Assembly: GCA_964439595.1 (NCBI GenBank)
Contig: CAYTOK010000004.1
Span: 1 to 64,000, forward strand
Source: CAIJXB01 sp964439595
GTDB lineage: Bacteria > Chlamydiota > Chlamydiia > Chlamydiales > Rhabdochlamydiaceae
Length of the DNA: 64,000 bases
Direction of reading: 5' to 3'
Under the pieces are notes generated by a model, which saw nothing but the letters and a program-made list of their open reading frames with translations, made no database searches and was not told the origin of the DNA. Numbering within the stretch: the stretch's first letter is position 1; each line of letters begins with the position of its first letter. This document shows, one piece after another, positions 44,870-54,036 of this stretch. The position numbers were made by a program, and so were the translations under genes.

Positions 44870-45853
44870 CTATTTTTTTCCTTTTTTTACCGGGGTTGAT
44901 TTTTCTAATTTTTTCTCCACTCCCTTAGTTTCTAAGGGAACTCCAACAGCTTCTTTGATATCAGCTATTTTAGAGGATAGATTTTTTAAAGACTCTAAAC
45001 GCTCTGATAAGGCTTGCAACTTACTATCTACCTTAATGCGAGAGGCTCCTCTTAAATTAGCCACAAGTTGAGCTTCAGTATCAAAACGTCTAGAAAACGT
45101 TACATTAGTCGCACTAGGAATTAAATATAGGAAGTAACGCACTGCAGGAGGAACAGTAGCATACATATCTACGACAACCTGAGGCTCCGCTTCTACTTTT
45201 ACAACTTGTTTAGGGGGCCTTCCTCTTTTAGGTCTTGGATTAAGTGCTTCACTAGAATAATACACTTTAGCTTTAGTCTGCATGATTTCCCTTGCTCCCG
45301 CTACATCCTTAGGGACTTTCACGTCAAACAGATGTTTTTTCACTTTTTCTAAAAGATTTTTTGGGAAATCTAAATCTTCTTCGAAGACAAATTGAATTTT
45401 TTGACTTCTAAGCCATTCAATAATCCGAATCCTAGAACGTTCTTGATAGAATAACTGCCACTTTTCTAGTTCCGTTAAATGATCGTAAATAAACTCAAGA
45501 AAATTCTCTCTAGCTTCCTTAGCTTGAATGATGTCTAGTAGCTTTTCTTTCGTGTCTATATCGTAAACTTTTTCATTCACAAACCCTTCCATAAACTTTT
45601 TAGCCTCGTAAAAAGTCATTTTAGGGATAATACAATATCTTTCCGGATGATCTATAAGAAGCTCTTTTTCAAGATCTTTAATTTCTTGCTCACTCTTTTC
45701 CAAATCAACATATACAATAAATCCTTCAATTCTATCTAAATAGAAGTCTCTTTCATCATCTGATTTAGCAAAAGCATCAAGAAGCCTGTGGAAACGCAAC
45801 ATAAGTGGGCTCTGCGCTTTGGGAGAAAGTGCAGTGAGATCAATTTTACTCAT
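44870..45853 (-). CDS. UPF0158 family protein with AT-hook-like tail
   Basis: 327 residues. The core (DRDFYLDRIEGFIVYVDL; KMTFYEAKKFMEGFVNEKV; KLLDIIQAKEARENFLEFI; YQERSRIRIIEWLR) is the UPF0158 family, found in all chlamydiae. At about residue 205 there is PRPKRGRPPK, an AT-hook-like DNA-binding motif also seen in the chlamydial members, followed by a helical tail ending in a Lys-rich stretch. Function is unknown; DNA association is inferred from the motif. It precedes the E1 fusion in one operon. Confidence 0.9.
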   Translation of the reverse strand: MSKIDLTALSPKAQSPLMLRFHRLLDAFAKSDDERDFYLDRIEGFIVYVDLEKSEQEIKDLEKELLIDHPERYCIIPKMTFYEAKKFMEGFVNEKVYDIDTKEKLLDIIQAKEARENFLEFIYDHLTELEKWQLFYQERSRIRIIEWLRSQKIQFVFEEDLDFPKNLLEKVKKHLFDVKVPKDVAGAREIMQTKAKVYYSSEALNPRPKRGRPPKQVVKVEAEPQVVVDMYATVPPAVRYFLYLIPSATNVTFSRRFDTEAQLVANLRGASRIKVDSKLQALSERLESLKNLSSKIADIKEAVGVPLETKGVEKKLEKSTPVKKGKK

Positions 45854-45882
45854 AATTTTTTTCCTTATCTATTTCATCAAAT

Positions 45883-45919
45883 AGGGTACCATATCTCAGT
45901 TACCATTTCAATAGTAACT
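45883..45919 (-). promoter_or_regulatory. Promoter with inverted repeat upstream of UPF0158/E1
   Basis: Minus strand: TTGAAA (45911-45906), a 17-bp spacer, and TACCCT (45888-45883). The -35 sits in the loop of an inverted repeat AGTTAC/GTAACT (45898-45903 and 45914-45919), a possible operator. Inference from sequence only. Confidence 0.4.
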
Positions 45920-45963
45920 ATTTTTTATTTTTTACAAACAATGCGAGTAAAGAAATTTTTACA

Positions 45964-46968
45964 TTAAGGATCCAACCATGCAAATAAACAACAATCTTGA
46001 CTTTGACTCCTAAAGAAAGGATGATTTAAACTAACAAGAGGATCTATTCTTTTTTCAGGATCTAAAGCCAACATTTTTTTTACAAGGTCAACTAGTGAAG
46101 AATTTACTTTAACATCCCCATCTTCCTCCTCACTAGATTCAAATACTTTCTTTAAAGAAGGCGGGAAATAATAAGCCGTCTCGTTTCGATTATTTTTTAT
46201 CATTTTCTTCCCATTTTCAGAGGATTTATAATATAATTCCGTTTGATAGGACTCTCCTACAACAACCTCATGTTGCAAAGCAAGGTCTCCGGGTGTTGTC
46301 CACATAAAACAATTCTGCCTAGCCATCATTGCAACAATCAAAAGACCTACTCCCCACATATCCACAGCGTGTGTATAAGGATGAATCCCTACAAGTTTTT
46401 CAGGAGGGGTAGCAACTTGGTTAAGCATGCACTCTCCAGGCTCTTGAGAGTAAAAAGCACAGCCAAAATCCACTATCTTTATAGTGTGAGAAAAAAATAA
46501 AATATTATCTGTTTTTAAATCACCGTGAATAACCCCGTGCTGCTTTAAAAAAGACAACCCTAATAAAATGTCTCTAACAATATTTCTAACTGCTACAAAA
46601 GAAAATGGATACCCCTCCCTAATCTTTTGATAAAGGGTCTCTTTTCCAAGCTCCAATAAAAGGGAAGCCCTTTCTTCGTAAAATAAAAACCCTTCTTGTT
46701 GAACAATATATCCCTGTCCTCTTCCTGACTGTTGATTTAAAAAAAGCAAAATCGCATGTTCAGTAAGGATATTTTGATCAGCAAGAATATCTTTAGATCT
46801 TTTTAGGGCAAATTCTCTATCAGCAACATCCCTTACCAAAGAAACTACTGCAAAAGACCCTTCTCCTAAAGTTTTTCCAAATTCCTTTACTTTTGGAGGC
46901 TCGTCTACTCTAGAGCAAAAAGCGCCACCATAATCTCCCCGCAAACAAGGTAATAAGTAACCTAGCAT
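45964..46968 (-). CDS. Eukaryotic-type Ser/Thr protein kinase
   Basis: 334 residues from the ATG at 46968, chosen for the GGGGGG 3-4 nt upstream; a TTG at 46989 has no such site. Kinase motifs in order: glycine loop LGEGSFAVVSL, ATP-binding Lys in FALKRS, catalytic loop HGDLKTDN (Asp150), DFG in IVDFGCAF, PPEK in the activation segment, DMWGVGLL, and LDPEKRIDPLVSLNHPFF at the end. The HRD Arg is Gly (non-RD). The activation-to-lobe insert near residues 230-290 is charged. The N-terminus is hydrophobic (MLGYLLPCL), a possible export signal. No transmembrane receptor part. Confidence 0.85.
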   Translation of the reverse strand: MLGYLLPCLRGDYGGAFCSRVDEPPKVKEFGKTLGEGSFAVVSLVRDVADREFALKRSKDILADQNILTEHAILLFLNQQSGRGQGYIVQQEGFLFYEERASLLLELGKETLYQKIREGYPFSFVAVRNIVRDILLGLSFLKQHGVIHGDLKTDNILFFSHTIKIVDFGCAFYSQEPGECMLNQVATPPEKLVGIHPYTHAVDMWGVGLLIVAMMARQNCFMWTTPGDLALQHEVVVGESYQTELYYKSSENGKKMIKNNRNETAYYFPPSLKKVFESSEEEDGDVKVNSSLVDLVKKMLALDPEKRIDPLVSLNHPFFRSQSQDCCLFAWLDP

Positions 46969-47221
46969 ACACCCCCCTAAAAACCACAACTAAACCTCAA
47001 TTTACTAAAAAAACCCCTATGCAAATTCAAAATAAACACTATAAAATGCACTTTGCAATAAGTCACGAAAAAACAAAAATAAAACATCTATTTATTACTC
47101 ATGACATAACCTCGAATTGCAACTTTTACCTAGAACAAAATCCCCCCACCCATCTACTATCACCTATGAATTCAATCGAATAATTAAAAACATATCACAC
47201 CTTTCATAAAAGGACTTCACG

Positions 47222-48943
47222 ATGAAATGGCTTACAATTTTGTACTTTCTATTACTAAGCACTTTACTAAATCCCAATCTAGCTGCTTCCGAAAAGGATT
47301 CCTGGGCATATAGAACACTAGAAACAATGTCCTTAGATGAAAAAATCGGGCAACTCTTTATGATTGCCGGCTACATAGATCCTGAATTTGCAAATAGCGA
47401 AATCGGCAACAAAGAGATCATCCGTGAAATTGATCACTACATAACTGATTATTACGTAGGAGCGATTGCGTTTGTAGGACCTAGCGAAAGTATAAAACAA
47501 GTAACTCTCACAAACCACTATCAAGAGATTAGCAAATACCCCATTCTTATTGCGCAAGATTTAGAGTGGGGCCTTTCTATGCGCCTTAAAGATGGGATGA
47601 GATTTCCTAAAAATGGCACTTTAGGTGGTATAGAAGATAATGACCTCATATATGAGATGGGTAAAGAAATAGGAACTCAAGCAAAAAGCATTGGAGTGCA
47701 CATGAACTTAAGCCCTGTTCTTGATGTGAATATTGAACCTGAAAACATTGTAATTAACACTAGATCTTTTGGCAGCTGCCCTAAGCAAGTAGCCGAAAAA
47801 GGGATTGCCATGATTCAAGGATTACAAGATGCAGGAATTATAGCTTCAGCTAAGCATTTCCCAGGCCTTGGAGATATTAAAGTCGATCCACACCTTGGCC
47901 TACCTTACAATCAACATGGTAAAACCAGACTGCAAAATGTCGAACTATACCCCTTTGCTGAAGCAATTAAAGCTGGAATTCTATCTATTCAAACTGAACA
48001 TGTATTAGTTCCCTCCTTAGAATCTGATCCAAATCTTCCTTCAAGTCTATCCTCGAACGTAGTACAAAACCTCCTCAAAAATGAACTTGGATTTAAAGGC
48101 TTGGTACTTAGTGGAGCGCTGCGCATGACAGCTCTCACGAATCATTTTTCTCAGGAAGAGATCACTGTACAGGCATTTCTTGCAGGTCATGATATGCTGC
48201 TTATGCCTCAAGATTTTTTAAAAGCAAACCAAGCAATAAAAACAGCACTTGCAGAGGGGAAAATTACTGAAGAAGACGTAAATAATCGCGTATTAAAAAT
48301 CCTAGAAATAAAAGAACGAGTCAAACTCGACTTGCAGCGCATTACCCCCATACCAACGACAGAAGAATTACACTCTCCCTCTGCTGAAAAACTAAAAAAA
48401 CATCTGTATCAAAGTGCAACTACAGTAATACGCAATAAAAAGAATCTTATTCCTATTTCCACCTCCCTTCCGATTGCATACATCCAACTAGGTGATGCGA
48501 CTTCCTCAGGGTACATGGAGAGATTAGGACAATCATTAAAGCTGGATACTTTCATTTTTCCTTTAATACAAAATAGCGCGCAAGAAGAAGAAAAACTCGT
48601 TGAGCAACTAGAAAAATATTCTAAAATTATTATAGCAGTCTATCCTGCTGATCCTCGCCGGATTGTGCAAATTAGGCTATTAAATAAAGAAAATCAAAAA
48701 GAAGAATTAAAACATTTTCGCGTCCATGGCATCCCCGAATCCCTAGTACCCCTCATTAATACCCTAAAACGCTTTCAAGAAAAATCCATAGTTACTTTTT
48801 TTGGCAACGTCTTTGGCCTGCCTTTTTTTAATGAGTACTCCACCTTAGTGATGGCCTATGAAGATGATCCAGATGCAGAGCAAGCTGCCGCCGATATTGT
48901 ACTTGGGCAAACTCCCTTAAAAAATGCTGAACATACAAAGTAA
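47222..48943 (+). CDS. Exported GH3-family protein with altered catalytic site (NagZ-like)
   Basis: 573 residues with a signal peptide (about 1-22, ending NLAAS). A GH3 N-terminal barrel spans about 30-370: GQLFMIAGY, LIAQDLEWGLSMRLKDG, NLSPVLDVN, AKHFPGLGD and VDPH (Asp222 and His224, matching the acid/base dyad of NagZ enzymes), then LSGALRM. In NagZ-type enzymes the Asp of SDAL is the nucleophile; here it is Gly298 (codon GGA at 48113). The dyad-to-nucleophile distance (74) fits the family, so the alignment is firm. A C-terminal alpha/beta domain follows. A working beta-N-acetylglucosaminidase would need another nucleophile, so it may be a binding protein or pseudoenzyme. Confidence 0.88.
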   Translation: MKWLTILYFLLLSTLLNPNLAASEKDSWAYRTLETMSLDEKIGQLFMIAGYIDPEFANSEIGNKEIIREIDHYITDYYVGAIAFVGPSESIKQVTLTNHYQEISKYPILIAQDLEWGLSMRLKDGMRFPKNGTLGGIEDNDLIYEMGKEIGTQAKSIGVHMNLSPVLDVNIEPENIVINTRSFGSCPKQVAEKGIAMIQGLQDAGIIASAKHFPGLGDIKVDPHLGLPYNQHGKTRLQNVELYPFAEAIKAGILSIQTEHVLVPSLESDPNLPSSLSSNVVQNLLKNELGFKGLVLSGALRMTALTNHFSQEEITVQAFLAGHDMLLMPQDFLKANQAIKTALAEGKITEEDVNNRVLKILEIKERVKLDLQRITPIPTTEELHSPSAEKLKKHLYQSATTVIRNKKNLIPISTSLPIAYIQLGDATSSGYMERLGQSLKLDTFIFPLIQNSAQEEEKLVEQLEKYSKIIIAVYPADPRRIVQIRLLNKENQKEELKHFRVHGIPESLVPLINTLKRFQEKSIVTFFGNVFGLPFFNEYSTLVMAYEDDPDAEQAAADIVLGQTPLKNAEHTK

Positions 48944-48948
48944 AAAAA

Positions 48949-48978
48949 AGCTCTTAAGAACACCTTTTCTTAAGAGCT
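48949..48978. terminator. Bidirectional hairpin terminator
   Basis: AGCTCTTAAGAA paired with TTCTTAAGAGCT around a 6-nt loop, preceded by an A run and followed by a T-rich stretch. It separates the convergent GH3 gene and the 475-residue exported-protein gene. Confidence 0.8.
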
Positions 48979-48982
48979 GTCT

Positions 48983-50410
48983 TTAAAGATCGTATGGCGA
49001 ATAGACATTTCCTTCCTTGTCTATCTCAAATTTATTGCGAGAATAAAGTAGATAGGGGAACTCTTTTGCAAGAGCAGCAGCTTTATTAAAGTTTAGAGGA
49101 ATTTTAGAATCGATTTGCCCAGCCTCCAACATTTTTTTATGCTTTTCTAAAACTCTCGCGATAAAAGGTAATCCAAGTTGAATTGCTTTAGTTAACCTTT
49201 CTTCTCTAGAAGAACCCAGTTGGGTGTTGTTAGCAAGATTGACAAGCACAGCAGGCATATAAGTCGGCGTTCTACTTAACAAGTCTTTTTGCGAAACCTC
49301 CAAAGCATCCGCGATCTGAGCACAACTTACCCTTCCAAGGCTAACCATAGCTTTTTTTAAAATAGCTCCCTCATCTGGAGTAAATAATCTAAGCATGGCA
49401 CCAATACGAGCTAAGACACGATCCGATCGATCTTCAGCTCCAAGACCTAGCCAAGAAGCCCTTACAGCCAAGTACTCATTATACGCATCTAATTCCGTCT
49501 TATTAGGATTAGAGAGAACTTTTACAGCCGCCCACATAGCCTGCATAGACCTATGCGTAGACTCCGTATACACAATAGAAGACTGGTTGTTGATATGTCC
49601 TAAAGCGCCGGCAACATCACAGGTGTGCACAAATAAATCAAAAGCAAGAGAGGTCGGGTCTTGAAAAGCCACTTTACTTTCCCTAAGCTTATAAAACATT
49701 CCTGCACCACCTTCTAAATGAGTTACATGCCCATAATGAGCTAAATTAGCCACCTTTACAAGCAGCTCTTTTGTTGCTATAGGAAGCTTCTCAAAGGAAG
49801 GACAGAGCTCTGGATGTTTTTGTATGACAGCCATAGCTTCACCATGAAAATCATCATGATCCGGAGCGGAAGGACCGTAAGAGCTAAAAAGCTCTCTTGC
49901 CTTCTCACTTTTTCCCATGTCACCTAAGACTAGAGCTGTTTCCATAGCCTGAGCCATTTCTCTTTCAGAAAGTCCCTTATAATTAGACTTAAGAAGCTTG
50001 TTGCCTTGATTATGTAATGACTGAAAACTTTCATAAGACAATTTCCCCTCTTTTTGCGCAGAGGTAAAGTCCTGATAAGATCTTTCACTTCCATCTAAAA
50101 TGAGCCTTAAACAGGTAAGAGTCATAATGGTCCTGTCAAATTCCACGTATTTTTCTCCAAACAATTGTTCAGAATAAGTGCCCTGCAAAGTAGCGTGTCC
50201 TTCTTCTGTTTTACGAACGTTTGCATCAGCAAGCCATAAAATCTCAGGATGTACTTCCACACATTTTCTTACCCAATCCACACCTTGGAGTGTAGAAAGT
50301 ATAACAGGCTGTTTTATGGAGGTATCACTTTCACTAGCGCATAAGGAAAAAGGCCTTAATAAAGAGCCTCCAAGTAGTAAAAACAGTCCAATTTTTCTTG
50401 CTTTTTTCAC
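48983..50410 (-). CDS. Hypothetical exported protein with conserved His/Asp segments
   Basis: 475 residues from GTG at 50410, chosen because AGAGGG lies 7 nt upstream and the protein then begins with a classic signal peptide (KKARKIGLFLLLGG, cleavage near CASES). A longer frame from 50569 would hide the signal inside. The body is helical with His/Asp-rich stretches: DHDDFHGEAM, VANLAHYGHVTHLEGG and FVHTCDVAGALGHINN, which recall HD-type metal sites but do not match one exactly. No family name can be given with confidence. Likely periplasmic or secreted. Confidence 0.7.
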   Translation of the reverse strand: MKKARKIGLFLLLGGSLLRPFSLCASESDTSIKQPVILSTLQGVDWVRKCVEVHPEILWLADANVRKTEEGHATLQGTYSEQLFGEKYVEFDRTIMTLTCLRLILDGSERSYQDFTSAQKEGKLSYESFQSLHNQGNKLLKSNYKGLSEREMAQAMETALVLGDMGKSEKARELFSSYGPSAPDHDDFHGEAMAVIQKHPELCPSFEKLPIATKELLVKVANLAHYGHVTHLEGGAGMFYKLRESKVAFQDPTSLAFDLFVHTCDVAGALGHINNQSSIVYTESTHRSMQAMWAAVKVLSNPNKTELDAYNEYLAVRASWLGLGAEDRSDRVLARIGAMLRLFTPDEGAILKKAMVSLGRVSCAQIADALEVSQKDLLSRTPTYMPAVLVNLANNTQLGSSREERLTKAIQLGLPFIARVLEKHKKMLEAGQIDSKIPLNFNKAAALAKEFPYLLYSRNKFEIDKEGNVYSPYDL

Positions 50411-50686
50411 AATAGAACCCTCTTGGTTACAAAATACTAATGACATAAAAATGGATCTTTGCTGACAACTTCGACGTCCAGGGAAAAGATGCTCTGCTAT
50501 TTTTTTAAAAGAGACAAGAGCTAGAAAAACACTATACATTAAATTAACTATATATCGAATCATCTCCATACCCGTAATTTAAACTATTTTATAAAAGCAG
50601 TGTAAAGACCCTAGCAAATAATCTTCAATACAAAATTTACATACGTTCATTTTGGGTGTTTTTTAAAAAATTCACTCCAAAAACAG

Positions 50687-51526
50687 CTACGAACATAAAA
50701 CTATGCGATCTGTCTCTATTTTGATCTTCCTCTGCTTATAAAGAGCTCCTAAAGATTTTTTAAATACTTTTTTACTCATTAACAACTGTTGAACAATCAT
50801 CTCTGGATCACTTTTATCAGTAAGATGTAAAACGCCGTTATTTTCTTGCAATTTTTTGAGCAATGATTCCTGCGCATCAATAACCTGGGAGTATCCTTTC
50901 TTTTGTAAAGAAACATCAATTTTACCATCATCACGAACCTTCTCAACGAATCCTTTAACTTTATCCCCTTTACAAAGAGGTCTAAAAATTTTATTAAAAA
51001 AGACAAGTCCAATATAGATGTTATTAATAACCACCTGGTACCCAAGATCCGATTCCTCACCTATTAAGAGATCTACTTCATCCCCTTCTTTAACAGTAAT
51101 CTCTAAGTTGCTAAATCCCTTTATTTTTGCTGAAGCAAAAAGACGGCCTGTTCTCTCATCAAGACAAAGGCAAACAGTAACTTTATCCCCTATTTGAAGC
51201 CTACCATCTTGCTCTGCAAAAGGAAGAAATAGATCTTTTTCAAGACCCCAATCTAAAAAAGAACCAAACCTAGTTGTATCCTTTACTTCAAGCACACCAA
51301 CTTCGCCTAAAAAAATCTTCGGAGTGCGTGTCGTAGCCACAATACGATCTTCAGAATCCGTGTAAAGAAATACGTCAATAGAATCTCCAAGATTTATATC
51401 TTTGGGGACATACTTATTAGGGAGCAGTACCTCCTCATCACTATCGTTACCTCTTAAAAAGATTCCAAATATTGTTTTTTTGAAAAAATACAAAGAATTG
51501 ACTTTCCCTAAACAAAACATACTCAC
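50687..51526 (-). CDS. CvfB-like S1-domain RNA-binding protein
   Basis: 279 residues. Three consecutive OB-type units are visible: an N-terminal one with LLPNKYVPKDINLGDSIDVFLYTD, a second with TRFGSFLDWGLEKDLFLPFAEQ and a third with GDKVKGFVEKVRDDGKIDVSLQ. This order and the C-terminal winged-helix-like region (GVLHLTDKSDPEMIVQQL...KKSLGALYKQRKI) match the CvfB/YitL family of RNA-binding regulators. GTG at 51526 or ATG at 51520 could be the start. Confidence 0.85.
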   Translation of the reverse strand: MSMFCLGKVNSLYFFKKTIFGIFLRGNDSDEEVLLPNKYVPKDINLGDSIDVFLYTDSEDRIVATTRTPKIFLGEVGVLEVKDTTRFGSFLDWGLEKDLFLPFAEQDGRLQIGDKVTVCLCLDERTGRLFASAKIKGFSNLEITVKEGDEVDLLIGEESDLGYQVVINNIYIGLVFFNKIFRPLCKGDKVKGFVEKVRDDGKIDVSLQKKGYSQVIDAQESLLKKLQENNGVLHLTDKSDPEMIVQQLLMSKKVFKKSLGALYKQRKIKIETDRIVLCS

Positions 51527-51737
51527 ACCATTATTTAATAAAATTAAATAGACAGAATGCTTTAAAATTATTTAAAAGTAAAGAGAATAAAAAATGCCCT
51601 TAAACAGCTAAAAAATGCGTCTGTTATACTGACTGAATTAAGAACTTTGGCGAAATGCATAAATTCTACACGTTTTTTTATTGACTCATATTAAAAACAT
51701 CAAGTATTATTATCTTTTTTTTATCAAGGAATTAATC

Positions 51738-52577
51738 ATGAATCAAATCTACCAATTTAAACATTTTAATAATAAAGAAGTTGCTAATTACTTCCTCAAA
51801 GAAGCTTCTAAGGCCTGCCAAGCAAATTCAAAACTTACATGGATAGGTCAGTATATTCAAAAAGGCGGAACCATTCCCGCTAAAGACGAATTTAAAAAGC
51901 CTTTTAATGTCTCTGCTATTGCACGAGAAAACAGAACAGAGAAAATGGAAAAATACTCCCTAAAACCATCCATAATCGATGAATTTTCACAGAAAGCTCT
52001 TACATGGATCGAAGCAAGAAAAACATCTCCCGGAGTTGCCATTGATTTAGGAGGAGGAAATAGCACCCTTGCGCTTACCTTGTTGCAAAAAAAATGGAAA
52101 GTAATCGTTGTTGATCCTTCAGAAAAGGGATTGTATCTTTTACGTATGAGAGCTCAGTTCCAGGGACTAGAATCAATAGCTAAAACCAATCTCTCTCTAA
52201 TCCCTCAAAAAATGGAAGAGTTTACATTCCCAAATAATGTAGACTTTATCTCCGCCCAAGATTCTTTACCCTATTGCGATGCAGCTAAAGTGGTTTCTCT
52301 TTGGGAAAAAATTCATTCCTCTCTAACAAACGACGGCTACTTCGCTGCTAATTTCTTTAATAGCTGCTCTTACAAAGATTCAAGCTCAGATCTCGAATAT
52401 GCGCAGATACTAGACGACGACACCCCAGCCTCCGGCAAAGAAATCGTCTATAGAGTGCAACTAGGAGCTTGGATGAGCTCCCCCTCTATTGCTTATTCGC
52501 TACTAAAAAACAATTCATATAACATAGATTACTTCTCTTTAAGCCGTACTTCTATTGAATTCATCGGCCGCAAATAA
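51738..52577 (+). CDS. Class I SAM-dependent methyltransferase
   Basis: 279 residues from the ATG at 51738 (AAGGA 7 nt upstream). The SAM-binding motif VAIDLGGGNSTLAL (about residue 100) is followed by the acidic end of strand 2 in VIVVDPSEKG, and later by FISAQDSLPYCDAAKV and FAANFFNS. The first 85 residues are an extra helical region. Substrate unknown. Confidence 0.82.
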   Translation: MNQIYQFKHFNNKEVANYFLKEASKACQANSKLTWIGQYIQKGGTIPAKDEFKKPFNVSAIARENRTEKMEKYSLKPSIIDEFSQKALTWIEARKTSPGVAIDLGGGNSTLALTLLQKKWKVIVVDPSEKGLYLLRMRAQFQGLESIAKTNLSLIPQKMEEFTFPNNVDFISAQDSLPYCDAAKVVSLWEKIHSSLTNDGYFAANFFNSCSYKDSSSDLEYAQILDDDTPASGKEIVYRVQLGAWMSSPSIAYSLLKNNSYNIDYFSLSRTSIEFIGRK

Positions 52578-52646
52578 AATAAAATTACCAGACACAAATA
52601 TTGTACGCTTTTTAGAAAAAGAGCGTGCAGTTAACGAAAACTTCAA

Positions 52647-53084
52647 CTAATCAGAAAGTAATCGATCTGCTAAATCTTTAGCAAGTTTTCCATCCACCGT
52701 ACTATTGATTTTCATAATGGCCTTCATAACAAAACCAAAGTCTTTTTTCGTCTTAGCTCCTGAGTCTATAATAGCCTGCTTTACGATTTCTTTTGTCTCT
52801 TCAACAGAGGGTGGCTTTGGTAAAAATTCCTGAACAATAACAATTTCACTTTTTAATTTATCGGCAATCTCAGGACGGTTGGCAGCTAATGCTTGCTCTA
52901 ATCCCTCTTGAAGATTACTTAAATAAGTTTTAAAAAGCTTGAGCACATCTGCATCCGGCAAAGCTGCGCGAGCGTCAACAGCTAGTATTTTAGATTTAAG
53001 CATTCGCAAAGTCTCCAGTCTAATCTGATCCCTGCTTCGCATTGCATCCTTAATATCCTGATTAATTTGTTCAATTAATGTCAT
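52647..53084 (-). CDS. GatB/YqeY domain protein
   Basis: 145 residues, the usual YqeY length. The N-terminal helices (DIKDAMRSRDQIRLETLRMLKSKI) and the C-terminal KKDFGFVMKAIMKINSTVDGKLA match the family, whose fold is related to the tRNA-binding tail of GatB. It likely interacts with tRNA, but its exact job is unsettled. AAGGAG precedes the ATG. Confidence 0.92.
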   Translation of the reverse strand: MTLIEQINQDIKDAMRSRDQIRLETLRMLKSKILAVDARAALPDADVLKLFKTYLSNLQEGLEQALAANRPEIADKLKSEIVIVQEFLPKPPSVEETKEIVKQAIIDSGAKTKKDFGFVMKAIMKINSTVDGKLAKDLADRLLSD

Positions 53085-53204
53085 AAAAACTCCTTTTCTC
53101 TGACTATAAATTTGAAAGATCTACTTTAAAAAAGTAACACCCTCTCTTAGAGATCTCAGGATACTTAATTCACACCTCAGTGTCCAGAGAGTTTTTGCGT
53201 AATT

Positions 53205-53981
53205 TTAAAAAGCGAAAGCAAGATTTACTTCTGCTCCCCATAGGTTGTAGGTGTTTTCAGGCAAATTTAACTTCCGCCCATTAGAGGTTTTAGCTGTAGA
53301 CTTTCCATTTTGCCAATATTCATAGAAAGGTTTAAGAATTATAGCGTAATTTCTATTTTCTGCTATAAAGTACGTCAAAGGAAGCTCTCCTTGTATATTG
53401 CCCCAAGTGTTTACAAGAGACCAATTGGCCCCTTTCAAAGGAGAGATTTTTACCGTCGGAAACACTTGAGGCATCCATGTAAAATTAAAACCCAAAGACC
53501 AAAATCTAGAAAGATCACAGCGAGAGAGAAAGCCTAGAGGGAGATAGAACTCATTATAACAAAACTTAACAGAAGATCCCTGGACAGGATTGAGCTTATG
53601 GCCCAGATATCGATAGCCAATCCCTGAAAATACAGTTGCCGAGCATTTTTTGAAGTAAGAAGAAAATGTGTAACCTAACCTTTCTTGGACATCAACGTAA
53701 ACAAGAAAGCGACTCGAATTCGAATTTTCCGTTCTTCCTTGTTTCCAAGAGGCTTTTGCAGAAGCGTAAAAACATCCTTGTGCTTCGTAAGCGTAAGAAA
53801 CCTGTATCCCACCCAAATCACCGCGATATTTTGATTGTCCTGTTAGCTTGATATTAGCCTTTGTGTAGTCTCCTCCAATTTGCAGATAAGATGAATGAGC
53901 CAAACCTTCTACATAAGGTTCCGCATGTATTGCAATAGGCATCAGAAATCCCAGGACTCCAAATATTTTCGCTAGACTCAT
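53205..53981 (-). CDS. Candidate outer-membrane beta-barrel protein
   Basis: 258 residues from the ATG at 53981 (GGAGAG 6 nt upstream); the 54005 start lacks a site. Signal peptide ends near AIHAEPYVEG. The mature part is a run of short alternating amphipathic strands with many Tyr, Phe and Gly and ends in Phe, as outer-membrane barrels do. Five or more Cys are present (GCFYA, KKCSA, KFCYN, SRCDL), which recalls the disulfide-linked chlamydial envelope. No family recognised. Confidence 0.7.
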   Translation of the reverse strand: MSLAKIFGVLGFLMPIAIHAEPYVEGLAHSSYLQIGGDYTKANIKLTGQSKYRGDLGGIQVSYAYEAQGCFYASAKASWKQGRTENSNSSRFLVYVDVQERLGYTFSSYFKKCSATVFSGIGYRYLGHKLNPVQGSSVKFCYNEFYLPLGFLSRCDLSRFWSLGFNFTWMPQVFPTVKISPLKGANWSLVNTWGNIQGELPLTYFIAENRNYAIILKPFYEYWQNGKSTAKTSNGRKLNLPENTYNLWGAEVNLAFAF

Positions 53982-54036
53982 ATTTGCTCTCCAGTTATAA
54001 AACACTTAGCCTATAACAACACTACCTAAAAAATCT

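Noticed and set aside
52601..52626. ACGC...GCGT A/T-rich hairpin after the methyltransferase gene
   Set aside because: Weak stem with bulges and no T run; could be chance in AT-rich DNA.
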